From the NCBI GenBank assembly GCA_014138095.1, contig JACGXE010000007.1, positions 62,001-126,000 on the forward strand: a stretch of 64,000 bases of DNA, given 5' to 3'. This DNA is from Ochrobactrum sp. RH2CCR150 (GTDB taxonomy: Bacteria > Pseudomonadota > Alphaproteobacteria > Rhizobiales > Rhizobiaceae). Shown in pieces: positions 62,784 through 64,000 of the stretch (positions are counted from its first letter, which is position 1; each line of letters opens with the position of its first letter). A model generated the notes under the pieces. That model was not told the origin of the DNA, ran no database searches, and saw only the letters and a program-made list of their open reading frames with translations. Made by a program: the position numbers and the translations under genes.

Positions 62784-63041
62784 TAGATTTTTCTCCCCCT
62801 TTCAATGGTGAGAACATTCACAAACAGACAGTCGCACTGCTTATTCCAGCCCAAAAAATCCAAATACAACAAATTCCGTTTTTATAGAAGACCGGTAAAA
62901 AAGCGTCTCATTTCCGATCAAATCGTTGTTTTCGTGATTGAATCCCACTATCACGCGCCCGGGGCGCTTAGAATGTCGCCCAAGATTCATTCTTGACAAG
63001 TGATATTATTTCAGCAAACCTGACACCATAACACAGCGCAA

Positions 63042-63056
63042 AGTGATAATATCACT
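63042..63056. promoter_or_regulatory. 15-bp palindrome ahead of the RidA/GlnQ operon
   Basis: AGTGATAATATCACT, perfect odd-centred palindrome about 70 nt before the RidA-like start; GTGATATTATTTC at 63000-63012 is a second, degenerate copy. Same core as the site at the GntR promoter. Confidence 0.65.
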
Positions 63057-63123
63057 ATGCAAAAGCCGTACAGTTTCAGATGTGGCGATTGCGAAATGCG
63101 TAACTAAAACAGGGGAATTCGAG

Positions 63124-63591
63124 ATGGGAATCGTTTCTTCCAGACTGGCGGAGTTGGGCCTTGCCCTGCCCAGTGTGACGGCACCGAGCGGAACCTATGT
63201 TCCGTTCCGGCTGAGTGGAACCACGCTCTACATTTCCGGACAGGTGCCCCGTGTCGACGGCGTCGACTGCTACTTGGGGCTTGTCGGCGACACTATGGAT
63301 ATCGCAGAAGCGTATCAGGCCGCTCGAATCTGCGCACTCAATCTTCTGGCGCGCGCTTCGATGGCCCTTGATGGCGATCTGGACCGCATTTCTGCCTGCC
63401 TGCAGGTGCGAGGCTTTGTGAATGCCGTGCCAAACTTCAAGAGCCATCCCGCGGTGATCGATGGCGCATCCGATCTTCTGGTCGAGGTTCTCGGCGAGAA
63501 GGGTCGACATGCCCGCACCGCATTGGGCGCAGGTTCCCTGCCCCGCGGTTTCGCCGTCGAAGTCGACGCCATTTTCGAAGTTCAGTCCTGA
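63124..63591 (+). CDS. RidA/YjgF family protein (long form)
   Basis: 155 residues, longer than canonical RidA (about 130) and like the YjgH/RutC-related group. LYISGQVPRVDG is the strand motif and the Arg of RHARTALGAGSLPRG replaces the PxRS-type active-site segment. Start MGIVSSRL has AGGGGA 7 nt upstream. First gene after the palindrome; an importer ATPase gene follows 43 nt later. Substrate unknown; probably an enamine/imine or a small-ligand chorismatase-like role. Confidence 0.85.
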   Translation: MGIVSSRLAELGLALPSVTAPSGTYVPFRLSGTTLYISGQVPRVDGVDCYLGLVGDTMDIAEAYQAARICALNLLARASMALDGDLDRISACLQVRGFVNAVPNFKSHPAVIDGASDLLVEVLGEKGRHARTALGAGSLPRGFAVEVDAIFEVQS

Positions 63592-63634
63592 GCGGCGATT
63601 TCCTTTCTGCCTATACATATGAAGCGAGAGATAG

Positions 63635-64000
63635 ATGTCTGAACAAGCCATCACGATGAGCGCGGTCAATAAATGGTATGGCCAGCTTCACGTACTCAAG
63701 AATGTGAATCTGGACGTGAACAGGGGCGAACATATCGTTCTTTGCGGCCCCTCCGGCTCGGGTAAATCAACGCTTATCCGGTGTATCAATCACCTTGAGG
63801 AAATTCAGGACGGCACCATCGATGTGAATGGAACGCGCCTCGGCAATAAAGGGGCCAATGTCGATCATATCCGACGCGACGTTGGCATGGTGTTTCAACA
63901 GTTCAATCTTTTCCCCCATATGACTGTACTTGAAAACTGCATGCTTGCACCACGCCGCGTGCATAAGGCTTCGACAGCCGAGGCAAAAGAAAAGGCCATG
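63635..64000 (+). CDS. Polar amino-acid-type ABC ATP-binding protein (5' part only)
   Basis: First 122 residues of a GlnQ-type ATPase; continues past the right edge. Walker A GPSGSGKST and the Q-loop VGMVFQQFNLFPHMTVLEN are visible. GCGAGAG precedes the ATG at 63635. Second gene of the RidA operon, so a further amino-acid-type importer should follow. Confidence 0.9.
   Translation, partial: MSEQAITMSAVNKWYGQLHVLKNVNLDVNRGEHIVLCGPSGSGKSTLIRCINHLEEIQDGTIDVNGTRLGNKGANVDHIRRDVGMVFQQFNLFPHMTVLENCMLAPRRVHKASTAEAKEKAM

Noticed and set aside
62805..62996. 63-codon basic open frame between GntR and RidA genes
   Set aside because: No SD, no family resemblance, and it sits in an AT-rich operator region.
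1..64000. Mobile element, prophage, tRNA or integration site
   Set aside because: No transposase, integrase, tRNA-like cloverleaf or flanking direct repeats were found by reading both strands.

Overview
The window looks like a stretch of accessory replicon from an alphaproteobacterium of the Rhizobiales. Ochrobactrum/Brucella is my best guess, inferred from gene style, the abundance of ABC importers with FCD-type GntR, IclR, RpiR and LysR regulators, and a palindromic intergenic repeat at 44004-44104 of a type I associate with Brucellaceae. I see no rRNA, tRNA, insertion sequence, prophage or CRISPR. Nearly all the DNA encodes uptake and degradation of small organic molecules, in operons each with its own regulator.

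Layout. 0-2.2 kb (minus): an AprAB-like flavoprotein/ferredoxin pair followed by a sulfonate-type binding protein that runs off the left edge. 2.3-11.7 kb (minus): LysR regulator, AroE-family dehydrogenase, complete branched-chain-type (Liv) ABC importer, SMP-30 lactonase-like protein and a QuiC1-type 3-dehydroshikimate dehydratase, read as a shikimate-to-protocatechuate route. 11.9-16.1 kb (minus): cyoABCD quinol oxidase, divergent from an MHS-family transporter. 17.7-27.5 kb: M81 peptidase, glutathione/dipeptide-type ABC importer and RidA protein, then a D-threonine aldolase/D-serine dehydratase-like enzyme divergent from an RpiR regulator; a shared 20-bp box ties them together. 27.5-32.3 kb: OmpA-like envelope protein with a long charged low-complexity region, an Rrf2/thioredoxin-reductase-like divergent pair and a small secreted Cys-rich protein.

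32.5-41.7 kb is an IclR regulon (CE4 deacetylase-like, two SDRs, M20 amidohydrolase, His-type ABC importer, and a second stand-alone binding protein). Two near-identical operator-like sites mark it. 41.7-47.2 kb (minus): second polar-amino-acid-type ABC importer, SDR, FadR-type GntR and RraA-family protein. 47.7-61.9 kb: a GntR regulator, flavin reductase plus hydantoin racemase, an Opp/Dpp-type ABC operon with two amidohydrolases, a duplicated binding protein and a third amidohydrolase. All four promoter regions carry ATTGTnnACAAT palindromes, which makes this a candidate regulon for a nitrogen-rich cyclic compound. 61.9-64 kb: another GntR with 15-bp palindromes in front of a RidA gene and a GlnQ-type ATPase that runs off the right edge.

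The most interesting signals are the three regulator/operator systems (IclR, and two GntR), the shikimate cluster with its NAD-type, Ser-deficient AroE paralogue, and an amidohydrolase that has lost the normal HxH metal motif. All functions are inferred from sequence; substrates are not proven.
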